Assembly: GCA_018820855.1 (NCBI GenBank)
Contig: JAHJNL010000016.1
Span: 1-33,149, forward strand
From: Pseudomonadota bacterium
GTDB lineage: Bacteria > Desulfobacterota > Desulfobulbia > Desulfobulbales > Desulfocapsaceae
Reading direction: 5' to 3'
DNA: 33,149 nucleotides
Shown here: positions 7,912-16,170 of the stretch, in pieces
Position numbering within the stretch: position 1 is the first letter of the stretch
Layout of the letters: every line of letters starts with the position of its first letter
Notes under the pieces: generated by a model
Databases searched by the model: none
The model's input: the letters and a program-made list of their open reading frames with translations, nothing else
Told to the model about the DNA's origin: nothing
Translations under genes and position numbers: made by a program

Positions 7912-8496
7912 ATGGAACATATTGTTGCCGATGCATTGATAAATTCCGTGATGGCCAAGGAGGCCTTTGTCAAGGAAAGTGGTAAGGCTATTGTGGAACT
8001 GGCCTGTCAGATGGTGGTGACCATCCGTCGCCAGGGTAAAATTCTTATTTTTGGCAACGGTGGCAGTGCGGCTGATGCCCAGCACATGGCCGCTGAATTT
8101 GTTAACCGTTTTCTCATTAACCGCAGGCCCATGGCAGCTATTGCCTTGACCACGGATACCTCGACGATCACTGCCATCGCCAATGATTTTTCTTTTGAAG
8201 AAATATTTTCCAAACAGGTGCAGGCACTGGGGAAACCGGAGGACCTGGCCCTGGGTATCTCCACCAGTGGCAGTTCTGCTAATGTCATCAAGGCGATAGA
8301 GGTAGCTAAAGAGATTGGCATGCGTACTGCCGTTCTCACCGGAGGACTGGCGGGAGACGGCGGTGAGCTGGGAAGGATCGCCGACTTCACCTTGAATGTC
8401 CCTGCGGCCAAGACGGCCCATATTCAGGAAGTCCATCTCTGGGTGGAACACTTGCTCTGTGAAATCGTGGAAAGGGAGATCTTTGGTGAAGATTGA
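7912..8496 (+). CDS. gmhA: Phosphoheptose (sedoheptulose-7-phosphate) isomerase, SIS domain
   Basis: The 194-residue single SIS-domain protein matches GmhA, which converts sedoheptulose 7-phosphate to D-glycero-D-manno-heptose 7-phosphate, the first step of ADP-heptose synthesis for LPS. The phosphate-binding motif FGNGGSAADAQHMAAEFVNR (47-66) is intact. LTTDTSTITAIANDFSFEEI and the second SIS loop GISTSGSSANV follow, and HIQEVHLWVEHLLCE near the end carries the catalytic/zinc-ligand histidines and glutamate. GGAG lies about ten bases before the ATG. The next gene starts inside its 3' end, so the pair is cotranscribed and probably translationally coupled. No other heptose genes are in the window. 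Confidence 0.93.
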   Translation: MEHIVADALINSVMAKEAFVKESGKAIVELACQMVVTIRRQGKILIFGNGGSAADAQHMAAEFVNRFLINRRPMAAIALTTDTSTITAIANDFSFEEIFSKQVQALGKPEDLALGISTSGSSANVIKAIEVAKEIGMRTAVLTGGLAGDGGELGRIADFTLNVPAAKTAHIQEVHLWVEHLLCEIVEREIFGED

Positions 8497-9436
8497 ACCT
8501 CTTGATTTCAGCGGCCTGAAGACATATTCCCTTCATGATCGTTATTCCAAGGTGACTGTGGAGCATTTCGGAACTCCGATCAAGGAGAATTCCAGCCTGC
8601 GTACCTTTCTTGCCTCCCTTCCCGACCAGCTCCTCGGGCATGATTTCCCCGAACTTGTCCGGTGCCTGGCCAAGGTCCATCGCAGTGGTAGGCCTATCCT
8701 GGTAGGAATGGGTGCCCATGTGATCAAGGTGGGACTCAATCCGGTGCTCATCGACCTGATGGAACGTTCCATCATTACCGGACTGGCAATGAATGGGGCC
8801 TGTATTATCCACGATGCCGAGATTGCCATGGCGGGGTCCACTTCAGAAGAGGTGGGGGATGTACTGGGTGACGGGGCTTTTGGAGCGGCTCGAGAAACCG
8901 GTGAGGTATTAAACGGTGCCATTTCTCTTGGGGCCAGAGAGGGCATAGGCATGGGCCAGGCCGTGGGGGAATATCTCCTCACCAGGGGATTTCCCCATAA
9001 CGACAAGAGCTTACTGGCAACTGCGGCCAGGCTTGGCATCCCGGTTACTGTTCATGTTGCCATTGGAACTGATATCATACATATCCATCCTTCTGCCTCA
9101 GGAGCAGATATCGGAACGACGTCGCATCATGACTTTCGCCTGTTCTGTCGTGAGGTCGCTGCTCTGCAAGGGGGCGCTTATCTTAATATCGGATCTGCCG
9201 TACTGCTGCCCGAAGTCTTTTTGAAGGCCCTGACTTTGGTGAGAAATCTCGGGTATCGAGTGGATGACTTCACCACAGCCAATTTTGATTTTATAAAACA
9301 ATATCGTTCTCTGACAAACGTGGTTCACAGGCCTACGGCCCAGGGAGGTCGGGGGTACAATGTTACCGGACACCATGAGTTGATGATTCCTCTTCTTGCC
9401 GCATCTTTGCTTGATGAATTGAGCGAAAGCTGTTAG
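8486..9436 (+). CDS. Conserved protein resembling the deoxyhypusine synthase superfamily
   Basis: I choose GTG 8486 (VKIEPLDFSGLKTYSL) because GGGAG sits seven bases before it and translation would be coupled to gmhA through an 11-base overlap; the upstream ATG at 8396 reads through gmhA in another frame. The 316-residue product has PILVGMGAHVIKVGLNPVLI and NGACIIHDAEIAMAGSTSEEV. These resemble the NAD-binding core of deoxyhypusine synthase-like proteins, with a downstream GTDIIHIHPSASGADIGTTS block. The lysine motif of true deoxyhypusine synthase (GGVPKH) is not seen, and bacteria lack eIF5A. I recall related uncharacterised proteins next to heptose genes in deltaproteobacteria, but cannot verify it. 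The activity is unknown; a sugar- or polyamine-related dehydrogenase step is possible. Confidence 0.7.
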   Translation: MKIEPLDFSGLKTYSLHDRYSKVTVEHFGTPIKENSSLRTFLASLPDQLLGHDFPELVRCLAKVHRSGRPILVGMGAHVIKVGLNPVLIDLMERSIITGLAMNGACIIHDAEIAMAGSTSEEVGDVLGDGAFGAARETGEVLNGAISLGAREGIGMGQAVGEYLLTRGFPHNDKSLLATAARLGIPVTVHVAIGTDIIHIHPSASGADIGTTSHHDFRLFCREVAALQGGAYLNIGSAVLLPEVFLKALTLVRNLGYRVDDFTTANFDFIKQYRSLTNVVHRPTAQGGRGYNVTGHHELMIPLLAASLLDELSESC

Positions 9437-9572
9437 AACACGCTGGATTGAATGGAATTGGTTGTGCTGTAATGCTTTGATATAGTATCGATTATTTGGA
9501 AGCCAGAGGCTGCACAGGCCCGAGTGATAACTGGTACGTTTTAAGTGTAAAACTAATCAGATTGACTTCTGT

Positions 9573-9601
9573 TTGACTCTTGAAACTGACTTCATTAATA
9601 T
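9573..9601 (+). promoter_or_regulatory. Sigma70-type promoter of cobA-hemD
   Basis: TTGACT (9573-9578) and TAATAT (9596-9601) are separated by exactly 17 bases and each matches consensus at five of six positions. Transcription would begin near 9608, downstream of the ATG at 9573 and 30 or so bases before the ATG at 9639, which supports the shorter protein. Confidence 0.65.
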
Positions 9602-9608
9602 TTTTTTC

Positions 9609-9624
9609 GGGGTCGTTGGACCCC
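9609..9624 (+). other. Stem-loop at the predicted 5' end of the cobA-hemD mRNA
   Basis: GGGGTC-GTTG-GACCCC is a perfect 6-bp GC-rich hairpin starting almost exactly at the predicted transcription start. It would leave a structured 5' end that protects the mRNA; it has only three T's after it, so it is a poor terminator. Confidence 0.45.
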
Positions 9625-9638
9625 TTTGCTGGATAATT

Positions 9639-11207
9639 ATGAGTGAACAGACAAGCACAAAACGGCCGGGTAAGGTTTATCTTGTGGGCGCAGGTCCCGG
9701 TGACCCTGGATTGATAACTGTGCGTGGAAAATATCTCCTCGGTAAGGCAGAGGTTGTGGTGTATGACTACCTGGCAAGTCCCAAACTTCTCAAGTATGTG
9801 CCCAAAAATGCAGAGTTGATCTATGCCGGAAAAAAAGGCGGGGTGAAGCATACTCATACTCAGGATGAGATCAACCAGATGCTTGTGGATTGGGCCTTGA
9901 CTGGAAAAACAGTTATTCGTCTCAAAGGTGGAGATCCTTTTATCTTTGGGCGTGGCGGAGAGGAGGTTGAGGTTCTGGCCAAGGCCGGTGTAGACTTTGA
10001 GGTGGTCCCTGGGGTGACCTCAGCCACTGCTGCTGCCACCTATGCCGGAATTCCCATCACCCACCGAGAGTACACTGCGTCGGTGGCCTTTCTTACTGGC
10101 CATGAGGATCCGACAAAGCCAGGCTCTAAGATAGATTGGGCCAAACTGGCGACAGGTGCCGGAACTCTGGTTGTGTATATGGGTATTAAAAACCTGCCGA
10201 CTATTGTCAAAAATCTCATTGACAACGGGCGCGACCCTAAAACCCCTGTGGCCGTCGTACGCTGGGCATCTACCCCAGAGCAGCGTTCAGTTGTGGGGAC
10301 TCTGGAGACCATTGCCGAGATAGTCCATGGGGCAGATATCAGGCCGCCTGCCCTGATTATAGTCGGCGAAGTCGTTACCCTGCGCGATACTATAAACTGG
10401 TTTGAAAAACGTCCTTTGTTTGGAAAACGGATTGTGGTCACCAGAACCAGGGAGCAGGCCTCAGAATTGGTGGCGGGACTGGAAGAATGCGGGGCCAATT
10501 GCTTGGAGTTCTCAACGATTCAGATCGAACCTGCGGAGTCGTATGAAGTCCTGGATGAGGAACTTGATCGTCTTGATGAATATCATTGGATACTCTTCAC
10601 TTCCCTCAATGCTGTGAACTATTTTTTTGAGCGCCTGTACAGCAAGGGGAAGGATGCCAGAGACATGAAGGGGCCTGGTGTTGCAGCTGTGGGAAAGGCA
10701 ACGGCAGATCTTCTTATGAATTATGGTGTCCGGGCAGACCTCTTACCCGCAGTTTTTACCGGAGAGGGGTTGGCGGAGAGTCTTCTTGATCAGGGCGTGG
10801 AGGGGCGAAATATTCTTATTCCAAGGGCGGTAAAGGCGCGGGAAATCCTTCCGGAGACCCTGCGTGGTGCGGGGGCACAGGTGACGGTTGCCCCAGTGTA
10901 CCGGAATGTGGCCCCGGAGGGTAAAAGGGAACAGCTTCGCGAGCAGCTCGAGTCCGGAGAGGTGGACATGGTAACTTTCACCAGTTCTTCCACCGTGCGC
11001 AATTTTCTGTCAATGGTCGGTACGACTGATCGTGCTGAACTTAATGCTCTTATGCGCGATGTGGTAATTGCAGCAATTGGTCCAATTACTGCAAAGACTG
11101 TCACGGATAATGGGCTGCAGGTCCATATTCAGCCAGAATCTCATACCATTCCTGATATGATACATGCTATCGTTGAGTTTTATAAGGCACAAAAAGCAGG
11201 GGTGTAA
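9639..11207 (+). CDS. cobA-hemD: CobA-HemD fusion: uroporphyrinogen-III C-methyltransferase / uroporphyrinogen-III synthase
   Basis: The 522-residue fusion makes uroporphyrinogen III (HemD half) and methylates it twice with SAM to precorrin-2 (CobA half). This feeds siroheme, cobalamin and the alternative heme pathway of sulfate reducers. CobA covers about 10-255, with VYLVGAGPGDPGLITV (13-28), VIRLKGGDPFIFGRGGEE and the VPGVTSATAAATYAGIPITH block, all intact. HemD covers about 265-520, beginning RIVVTRTREQASELVAGLEE, with the TFTSSSTVRNF and AIGPITAKT motifs. The start is ATG 9639 (MSEQTSTKRPGKVYL); a longer in-frame ATG at 9573 coincides with the -35 box and is rejected. In an organism with DsrC, siroheme for dissimilatory sulfite reductase is the obvious demand. 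The 3' end overlaps the next reading frame by 44 bases. Confidence 0.93.
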   Translation: MSEQTSTKRPGKVYLVGAGPGDPGLITVRGKYLLGKAEVVVYDYLASPKLLKYVPKNAELIYAGKKGGVKHTHTQDEINQMLVDWALTGKTVIRLKGGDPFIFGRGGEEVEVLAKAGVDFEVVPGVTSATAAATYAGIPITHREYTASVAFLTGHEDPTKPGSKIDWAKLATGAGTLVVYMGIKNLPTIVKNLIDNGRDPKTPVAVVRWASTPEQRSVVGTLETIAEIVHGADIRPPALIIVGEVVTLRDTINWFEKRPLFGKRIVVTRTREQASELVAGLEECGANCLEFSTIQIEPAESYEVLDEELDRLDEYHWILFTSLNAVNYFFERLYSKGKDARDMKGPGVAAVGKATADLLMNYGVRADLLPAVFTGEGLAESLLDQGVEGRNILIPRAVKAREILPETLRGAGAQVTVAPVYRNVAPEGKREQLREQLESGEVDMVTFTSSSTVRNFLSMVGTTDRAELNALMRDVVIAAIGPITAKTVTDNGLQVHIQPESHTIPDMIHAIVEFYKAQKAGV

Positions 11208-11655
11208 TATACACGACTTCACTCCTGTTACAGGGGGAATTCAATTCGACAGTAGCGAAGATACCTCTCTTCTTCTGCGTGGTGAAGGGGGGAATGAGTC
11301 CGCGACCCTGATCATAGAGCGTCCTCACCGGAAGAGGTCTCGGAAGGAGCAGAGACTGCTCTGTCTTCTCTGTCGTCTGGAGATAACAGATGAAATGCAG
11401 GCTCTGGAGGTAAACAGCCAGCATTTTCACACCTTCTTTAATCCGGCAGGCCTGGTGTTTGAGATTGCATGTTTTGCGGATGCCATCGGATGCAGGGTGG
11501 AAGGAGTGTCTTCCACCCATTTTTCATGGTTTGCAGGTACTAACTGGCAAGTGGCTGTCTGCCGCAATTGTCAGACTCACCTGGGCTGGTTTTTCCAGGG
11601 GCAGGGAATGAGTAGTTTTTACGGCCTTATCAGGAACCGCCTCATCAACGGATGA
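11164..11655 (+). CDS. CULT-domain protein (cereblon thalidomide-binding domain homologue)
   Basis: The C-terminal 100 residues match the CULT domain of human cereblon. A zinc site is formed by CLLC (Cys67/Cys70) and CRNC (Cys133/Cys136). The aromatic cage is Trp122, Trp128, Trp142 and Phe144, with the same 6-, 14- and 2-residue spacings as cereblon W380, W386, W400 and F402. The NP pair at 93-94 corresponds to cereblon Asn351, and THLGW matches SHIGW. Cereblon His378 is replaced by Phe120, with a His one place earlier. There is no Lon-like domain. Single-domain CULT proteins are known in some bacteria, but their natural ligand and role are not settled. The only in-frame ATG (11164) lies inside the cobA-hemD end and lacks a Shine-Dalgarno, so the true start is uncertain; TTG 11173 is an alternative. 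Confidence 0.85.
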   Translation: MLSLSFIRHKKQGCNIHDFTPVTGGIQFDSSEDTSLLLRGEGGNESATLIIERPHRKRSRKEQRLLCLLCRLEITDEMQALEVNSQHFHTFFNPAGLVFEIACFADAIGCRVEGVSSTHFSWFAGTNWQVAVCRNCQTHLGWFFQGQGMSSFYGLIRNRLING

Positions 11656-11664
11656 CTTGGTAGT

Positions 11665-14600
11665 TCAGCTTCCCCGGATCAAATCCAGTAGATCTTCACT
11701 GCTCATTTTGGCACTCATGTCAGATCCTTCCAGAAGGCTTCCAGCCAAGTCTCGTTTTTCCTGATGTAATTTGACAATTTTTTCTTCAATGGTGTTTTTG
11801 CAGACAAGCCTGTAGATAGTGACCGGTCGGGTCTGGCCGATACGATGGGCTCGATCCGAGGCCTGATCTTCAATGGCAGGGTTCCACCAGGGATCCATGT
11901 GCAGGACATAGTCGGCAGCAGTGAGATTGAGGCCGAGCCCTCCTGCTTTCAGACTGATGAGAAAGAGGTCTCCTTCGCCTGCCTGGAAAGCGTCGACTTC
12001 CTGCTTGCGTCGAACGGTGCTGGTGCTGCCGTCAAGATAACGATACTTGATGCCTTTCTTGTCAAGGTGTTCGCGGAGAATAGAAAGGTGGCCGATGAAC
12101 TGGCTAAAGACCAGGGCCTTATGGTTTCCACCGAGCAGCTCGTCTACCACTGAAGCAAAGACCTTGAGCTTGGAACTGGGAATATTCGTGTCCTGAGCAA
12201 TAAGTCTGGGATTACAGCAGGCCTGACGCAGTTTCATGATTTCGGTTAGGATCTGGAGATGCCGGGCCTTTTTTTCCCTGCTGTTTTCCAAAACCTCTAT
12301 GGCGTTCTGCCTCAGAGCTTCATAAAAGATGATCTCCTGTTCGCTCAATTCTACGTCGAGGGTGATCTCGGTGCGCGGTGGCAGTTCTTCCAGGACTTCG
12401 GACTTGATCCGGCGAAGGATAAAGGGGCGGATAAGTTTTTTCAGTTTGAGGCGCGCCTCACGGTTGTGGTAGCGCTCAATGGGAATAGCGAAACGCTCGT
12501 TGAAACGGTTAAGACTCCCAAGAAGACCCGGGTTTATGAAGTGGAAAAGATTCCACAGTTCTCCAAGGTGATTTTCCACAGGAGTGCCGGTGGTGAGCAG
12601 TTTGAAGTGGGCCTGGAGGGCCATGGCTGCTTTAGAACGTTTGGTCGCTGCATTCTTGATGGCCTGAGCTTCGTCCAGGATAACAGTTTGCCATTTGACA
12701 GCGGCGAGCAGGTCATTCTCTTGCTGGAGCAGGGTGTAAGTGGTGATCAGTAGATCGTATTTTCCCAGATCGCGGATAGTCTGCGCCCTGTCTTTTCCGG
12801 TAAGGGTAATGATGTTAAGTGTTGGGGTGAAGCGATTTGCTTCCGTCTGCCAGTTGTTCGAGACAGAGGTGGGGGCAACGACCAGCGAAGGCCCGTCAGA
12901 GGCCAGAGACAGGACGATGCCCAGAGACTGGATTGTCTTTCCCAATCCCATGTCATCGGCAAGGCAGCCGCCTACACCCCAGTAGGCAAGACGAGAGAGC
13001 CAGTTGTAGCCTTCGATCTGATAATCACGCAATTCGGCCTGGAGAGTTGACGGTAGCTGCGGAATAAAGGTTTGGCTTTCATGGATGTTTCGGATCTGAT
13101 TTTTCCAGCCATCGTCTACTGAGGACTGGGCTTGGTTAACCAGTTCTTCCAGGGGGATGGCTGCGAGACGATGGATGAGTAGTTCCTGGTCGTCTTCTCC
13201 TCCATACCCTTCAGCAAACAGGTTGATCTCCTCTAACTTCTTTTTGAATTCCTGAGTCAGAGCGAGAAACTGTCCTTCTCCTATCTGGATGAACCGTCCG
13301 TGGGCAGTCTTGACCTTGGTAAGAAGTTCCCTCAGTTCGATAACCGTGTCCTGGTCAACCCTGAGTTCACCTGAAAGTGCAAACCAGTTCTGCTGATTCG
13401 TTCGTACCTTCAGGTTGAGGTTTTTTAACGAAGCCTGATGGCTGATGGTCAGTTTCTCTCCCTCGGGCCATTCAATTATTACCTGATCTTGAATGTTCTG
13501 CAGTTCCTGCAGGGCATGGAGGCAATCATCAGGGTCTTGTAAGTGCCACTCTCTATCATTTTCCTGTTCGAGATCAATGGCCAAGTCTAGGATAGGGCAT
13601 GATTCTTCAATCTCCCGTGCCTTTTTCTCTTCCAGAGCCAGGTTGCGTCGGGTCTGCAGGCGGCGGCCACGTACCTCAGCCATGATGTTCTCGACTCCCT
13701 GGCCGGGTTTGAGGTAATGGCCTCCTTCGGCAAAAGGCTTGACAAACATCTCCAGTCTAAAGCCAGTGCCGTAAGGGAGCAGGTGCATATAGATGGATGG
13801 ATCGGCCTCTACAAATTCTATATTTCCTTCTGTTCCGGTTGAAGCATCGGCAGCGATGGCTGAGTGTACGGTCATAAAGGAAGAAATATTGCCGATGGCG
13901 GTCAGGACCTGATCACTGGCCTCAATGGGTACTATGAGACCATTTTCACCGGTGATTTGGGCAATTCTTCTATGATTGTCATTGATTTCAATAATTTTAT
14001 AACGGGTGGGTGTTTCGTGAAAAACCGTGATGTTGTCATCTGAAATCTGTTGGGAAAAACGGATCTGGAGGTGGGAACCCCTTTCTTCAACCAGTAGTTC
14101 CGGTTCTCCGCTGATAAATTCCACTGGGGTTACCGGGGATTTTGCCAGAAAGAGCAGAGGGTGGTTGATCATTGCCGGCAATGCCTTTTCCATATCAAAG
14201 GAATAACTGACACCGTGGGTCTCTGGGTTTATCTTTTTTTGAATGGCTGTAGCAATCTTTCTGTCCTGGATTGTCAGGTATGCAAGTTTACCGGAATAGA
14301 GGCGGGAAAGAGATATGGGTCTGCCTTTACTCCAGCTACCGGAGGGATTCCGTTTCTGCTCTTTAGGGCTGATTTGCATCTTTCCCTTTCTGTCATCCAC
14401 CATCCAGATAAGTCGTACACCCTGGGAAGGGTTATGTTCCTGTGGAGAAGATGTGACCTGGATCAGGGCCTGGAGGTTTCGTTTCCATGATTCTTCGGAT
14501 TTGAGAACATTGATAAGGGGGAAAAGTCCGGTTTGCTCCTGGAGACGAGAGACGATCTCATTATTTTTTTCTGTATCGTGACCGGTTCCGGCCAAGATAG

Positions 14601-15837
14601 CTGCAAGGTTGAGTGTAAAGAAGTGAAAATCATTGGAAAGGGATTGCTGATAAAGGGTTTCTACCCGTTCTTTGACATCTGGCTGGAGGCTGGAATTGAG
14701 CCAATACTGGCAAAGGGCCGTGACAAGGATGGTCAGACTGTGAGGTTCCTCATCTTTATGAAAGCCCATCTCTTCGCCGGGAAGAGAGTTGTTAGATCTA
14801 GCCTGCAGGAAGGCTGCGAATACCTGGTACCCTCTCTCTTCAATGCTTCCCGGGAACAGGGTCAAGGCAATGGCGATCTGCTGGGCAACCTGTTGTTCCT
14901 GGTCCACTCGGTCTGCCTGAAGGCTGGAAAGGGCATGAAGAAGACCTGTTGGACCGAAGAAAGCGGCGTTTCTGTTTCCGCTCAAGTCGCAAAGAAAATC
15001 AAGGTCTTTTTCAAATAAGTCTTGGGTGTCGTCACGGTTACCGGAGAGGAAGGCGAGAGAACCAAGAGCTCCGGTTCCGGAAAAAGCATCGCTGTTTTCG
15101 GCCACCAGTTTTTCTGCCTCTTCGAGTCTGCCTCTGAAAAGCAACTGGGTGAAAAGGAGGCGCTTGAAGGGGACTATCTCGTCGCTGTTCGGTCCCTCAA
15201 GGCCTGTTTCCTCCTGAAGATAGGTAAGGATCTCTGAATAACTGTGAAGTATGGACAGGCCATGGCGGAAAATAGTATCCAATAGGAAAAATTGAAAAGA
15301 TGGCGCCAGGCTTCTGAACCAGATTGGATCAAAGGGTGTTGTCGCTACCTGAACTGTAGGCGGTAAAGGGGATAGGATGTCGCGGCATTGGCCAGACAGG
15401 AATTCAAGGGCACTGTCAATGAGATCAAAGTCCTGGGTGTAAATGCCAATGCGCAACTCCCGCATGGCACGCCAGCAACGGGTAGTCCATTTGCCGTAGT
15501 AGTAGGAGACTGGGGCTTCATCTCGGATGACCTTGGCGAAAACGTCAAATTGTCCGTTCTGTACAGCCATGCGGCTCAGGGTTTCCACAAGATCCGGTGG
15601 GCACTGATGGTTGTCTGTAAGGAGGCCAATCTGCCGGAATTTAGAAAAATAATGATTCAGATTGGCGGCAGTTGGGCGATTCCCACGTGGGCTGCGGATA
15701 TCGAGATCTCGCAAGCAGTTGACGATAAGAGTATTGTGGGCAGGTTCGTAAATAACTGAGAGAAATTGGAGAAGTGTCTGCTCAAAGGGAGTGAGTTTAT
15801 CGTATTGCTGAAGTAACTTGTCGATCGAGTCTGGCAT
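11665..15837 (-). CDS. Large SNF2-family ATPase (Swi2/Snf2, superfamily 2) with a 900-residue N-terminal region
   Basis: A 1390-residue protein. Its last 460 or so residues form a complete SNF2 motor: LRDYQIEGYNWLSRL (Q-motif region), DDMGLGKT Walker A near residue 960, APTSVSNNW (Ia), DEAQAIKN Walker B near 1055, LTTGTPVENHLGELW (III), KALVFSQF (IV), ISLKAGGLGLNLTAADYVLHMD (V) and DRAHRIGQTRPV (VI). The first 900 residues are soluble. They begin with a winged-helix-like stretch, continue as helical-repeat-like sequence and then carry a beta-rich section before the motor; I recognise no named domain in them. Bacterial SNF2 proteins of this form (RapA/HepA relatives) are thought to remodel DNA-protein or transcription complexes. 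The gene ends ten bases from the convergent CULT gene. No methylase or nuclease partner is adjacent, so a phage-defence role is not supported by context. Confidence 0.92.
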   Translation of the reverse strand: MPDSIDKLLQQYDKLTPFEQTLLQFLSVIYEPAHNTLIVNCLRDLDIRSPRGNRPTAANLNHYFSKFRQIGLLTDNHQCPPDLVETLSRMAVQNGQFDVFAKVIRDEAPVSYYYGKWTTRCWRAMRELRIGIYTQDFDLIDSALEFLSGQCRDILSPLPPTVQVATTPFDPIWFRSLAPSFQFFLLDTIFRHGLSILHSYSEILTYLQEETGLEGPNSDEIVPFKRLLFTQLLFRGRLEEAEKLVAENSDAFSGTGALGSLAFLSGNRDDTQDLFEKDLDFLCDLSGNRNAAFFGPTGLLHALSSLQADRVDQEQQVAQQIAIALTLFPGSIEERGYQVFAAFLQARSNNSLPGEEMGFHKDEEPHSLTILVTALCQYWLNSSLQPDVKERVETLYQQSLSNDFHFFTLNLAAILAGTGHDTEKNNEIVSRLQEQTGLFPLINVLKSEESWKRNLQALIQVTSSPQEHNPSQGVRLIWMVDDRKGKMQISPKEQKRNPSGSWSKGRPISLSRLYSGKLAYLTIQDRKIATAIQKKINPETHGVSYSFDMEKALPAMINHPLLFLAKSPVTPVEFISGEPELLVEERGSHLQIRFSQQISDDNITVFHETPTRYKIIEINDNHRRIAQITGENGLIVPIEASDQVLTAIGNISSFMTVHSAIAADASTGTEGNIEFVEADPSIYMHLLPYGTGFRLEMFVKPFAEGGHYLKPGQGVENIMAEVRGRRLQTRRNLALEEKKAREIEESCPILDLAIDLEQENDREWHLQDPDDCLHALQELQNIQDQVIIEWPEGEKLTISHQASLKNLNLKVRTNQQNWFALSGELRVDQDTVIELRELLTKVKTAHGRFIQIGEGQFLALTQEFKKKLEEINLFAEGYGGEDDQELLIHRLAAIPLEELVNQAQSSVDDGWKNQIRNIHESQTFIPQLPSTLQAELRDYQIEGYNWLSRLAYWGVGGCLADDMGLGKTIQSLGIVLSLASDGPSLVVAPTSVSNNWQTEANRFTPTLNIITLTGKDRAQTIRDLGKYDLLITTYTLLQQENDLLAAVKWQTVILDEAQAIKNAATKRSKAAMALQAHFKLLTTGTPVENHLGELWNLFHFINPGLLGSLNRFNERFAIPIERYHNREARLKLKKLIRPFILRRIKSEVLEELPPRTEITLDVELSEQEIIFYEALRQNAIEVLENSREKKARHLQILTEIMKLRQACCNPRLIAQDTNIPSSKLKVFASVVDELLGGNHKALVFSQFIGHLSILREHLDKKGIKYRYLDGSTSTVRRKQEVDAFQAGEGDLFLISLKAGGLGLNLTAADYVLHMDPWWNPAIEDQASDRAHRIGQTRPVTIYRLVCKNTIEEKIVKLHQEKRDLAGSLLEGSDMSAKMSSEDLLDLIRGS

Positions 15838-16170
15838 AGTATCTACTTAGTTTTACACCTCTTAAAGGGGTACTGAAAAGAGTCCCGCTACGCTCGGTGC
15901 GGAATATAACGGGGCCAAAACGATCTATTATATCATGTCTGGCCAAGAAATGTATGAAAAAGAGCATACTATCCGGAAAAGAATTCATTGTCTCTGGCTA
16001 TGAGCCTCTGTCTAAAACAATAAAAGAGCATTGTTCGAGAAAAAGAATTTAATGTGTCAAATGTGAAAGTGTTGTTGCCATATTGTCTCAATTGCTTATA
16101 GAATGAATGGCATGATGACACAAATGGGAAAATAAATTGACATGTTTGGAATAACTATTGGAAGGGAATA
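15838..16170. promoter_or_regulatory. Divergent intergenic region, SNF2 / recombinase-like gene
   Basis: About 330 bases with no convincing reading frame. It must carry the divergent promoters. TTGACA at 16137-16142 is the only clear -35-like hexamer, but I see no good -10 at the right distance. No repeats stand out. Confidence 0.5.

Noticed and set aside
8396-8485. Longer start of the deoxyhypusine-synthase-like gene
   Set aside because: Those 30 codons lie inside the conserved end of gmhA, and GTG 8486 has a proper ribosome site.
9573-9638. Upstream ATG for cobA-hemD
   Set aside because: It coincides with the -35 box of the predicted promoter, and CobA proteins begin close to the KVYLVGAGPG block.
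11665-15837. SNF2 ATPase as part of a phage-defence island (DISARM-like)
   Set aside because: No methylase, phospholipase-D or DUF1998-type partner genes are nearby; the neighbours are housekeeping.
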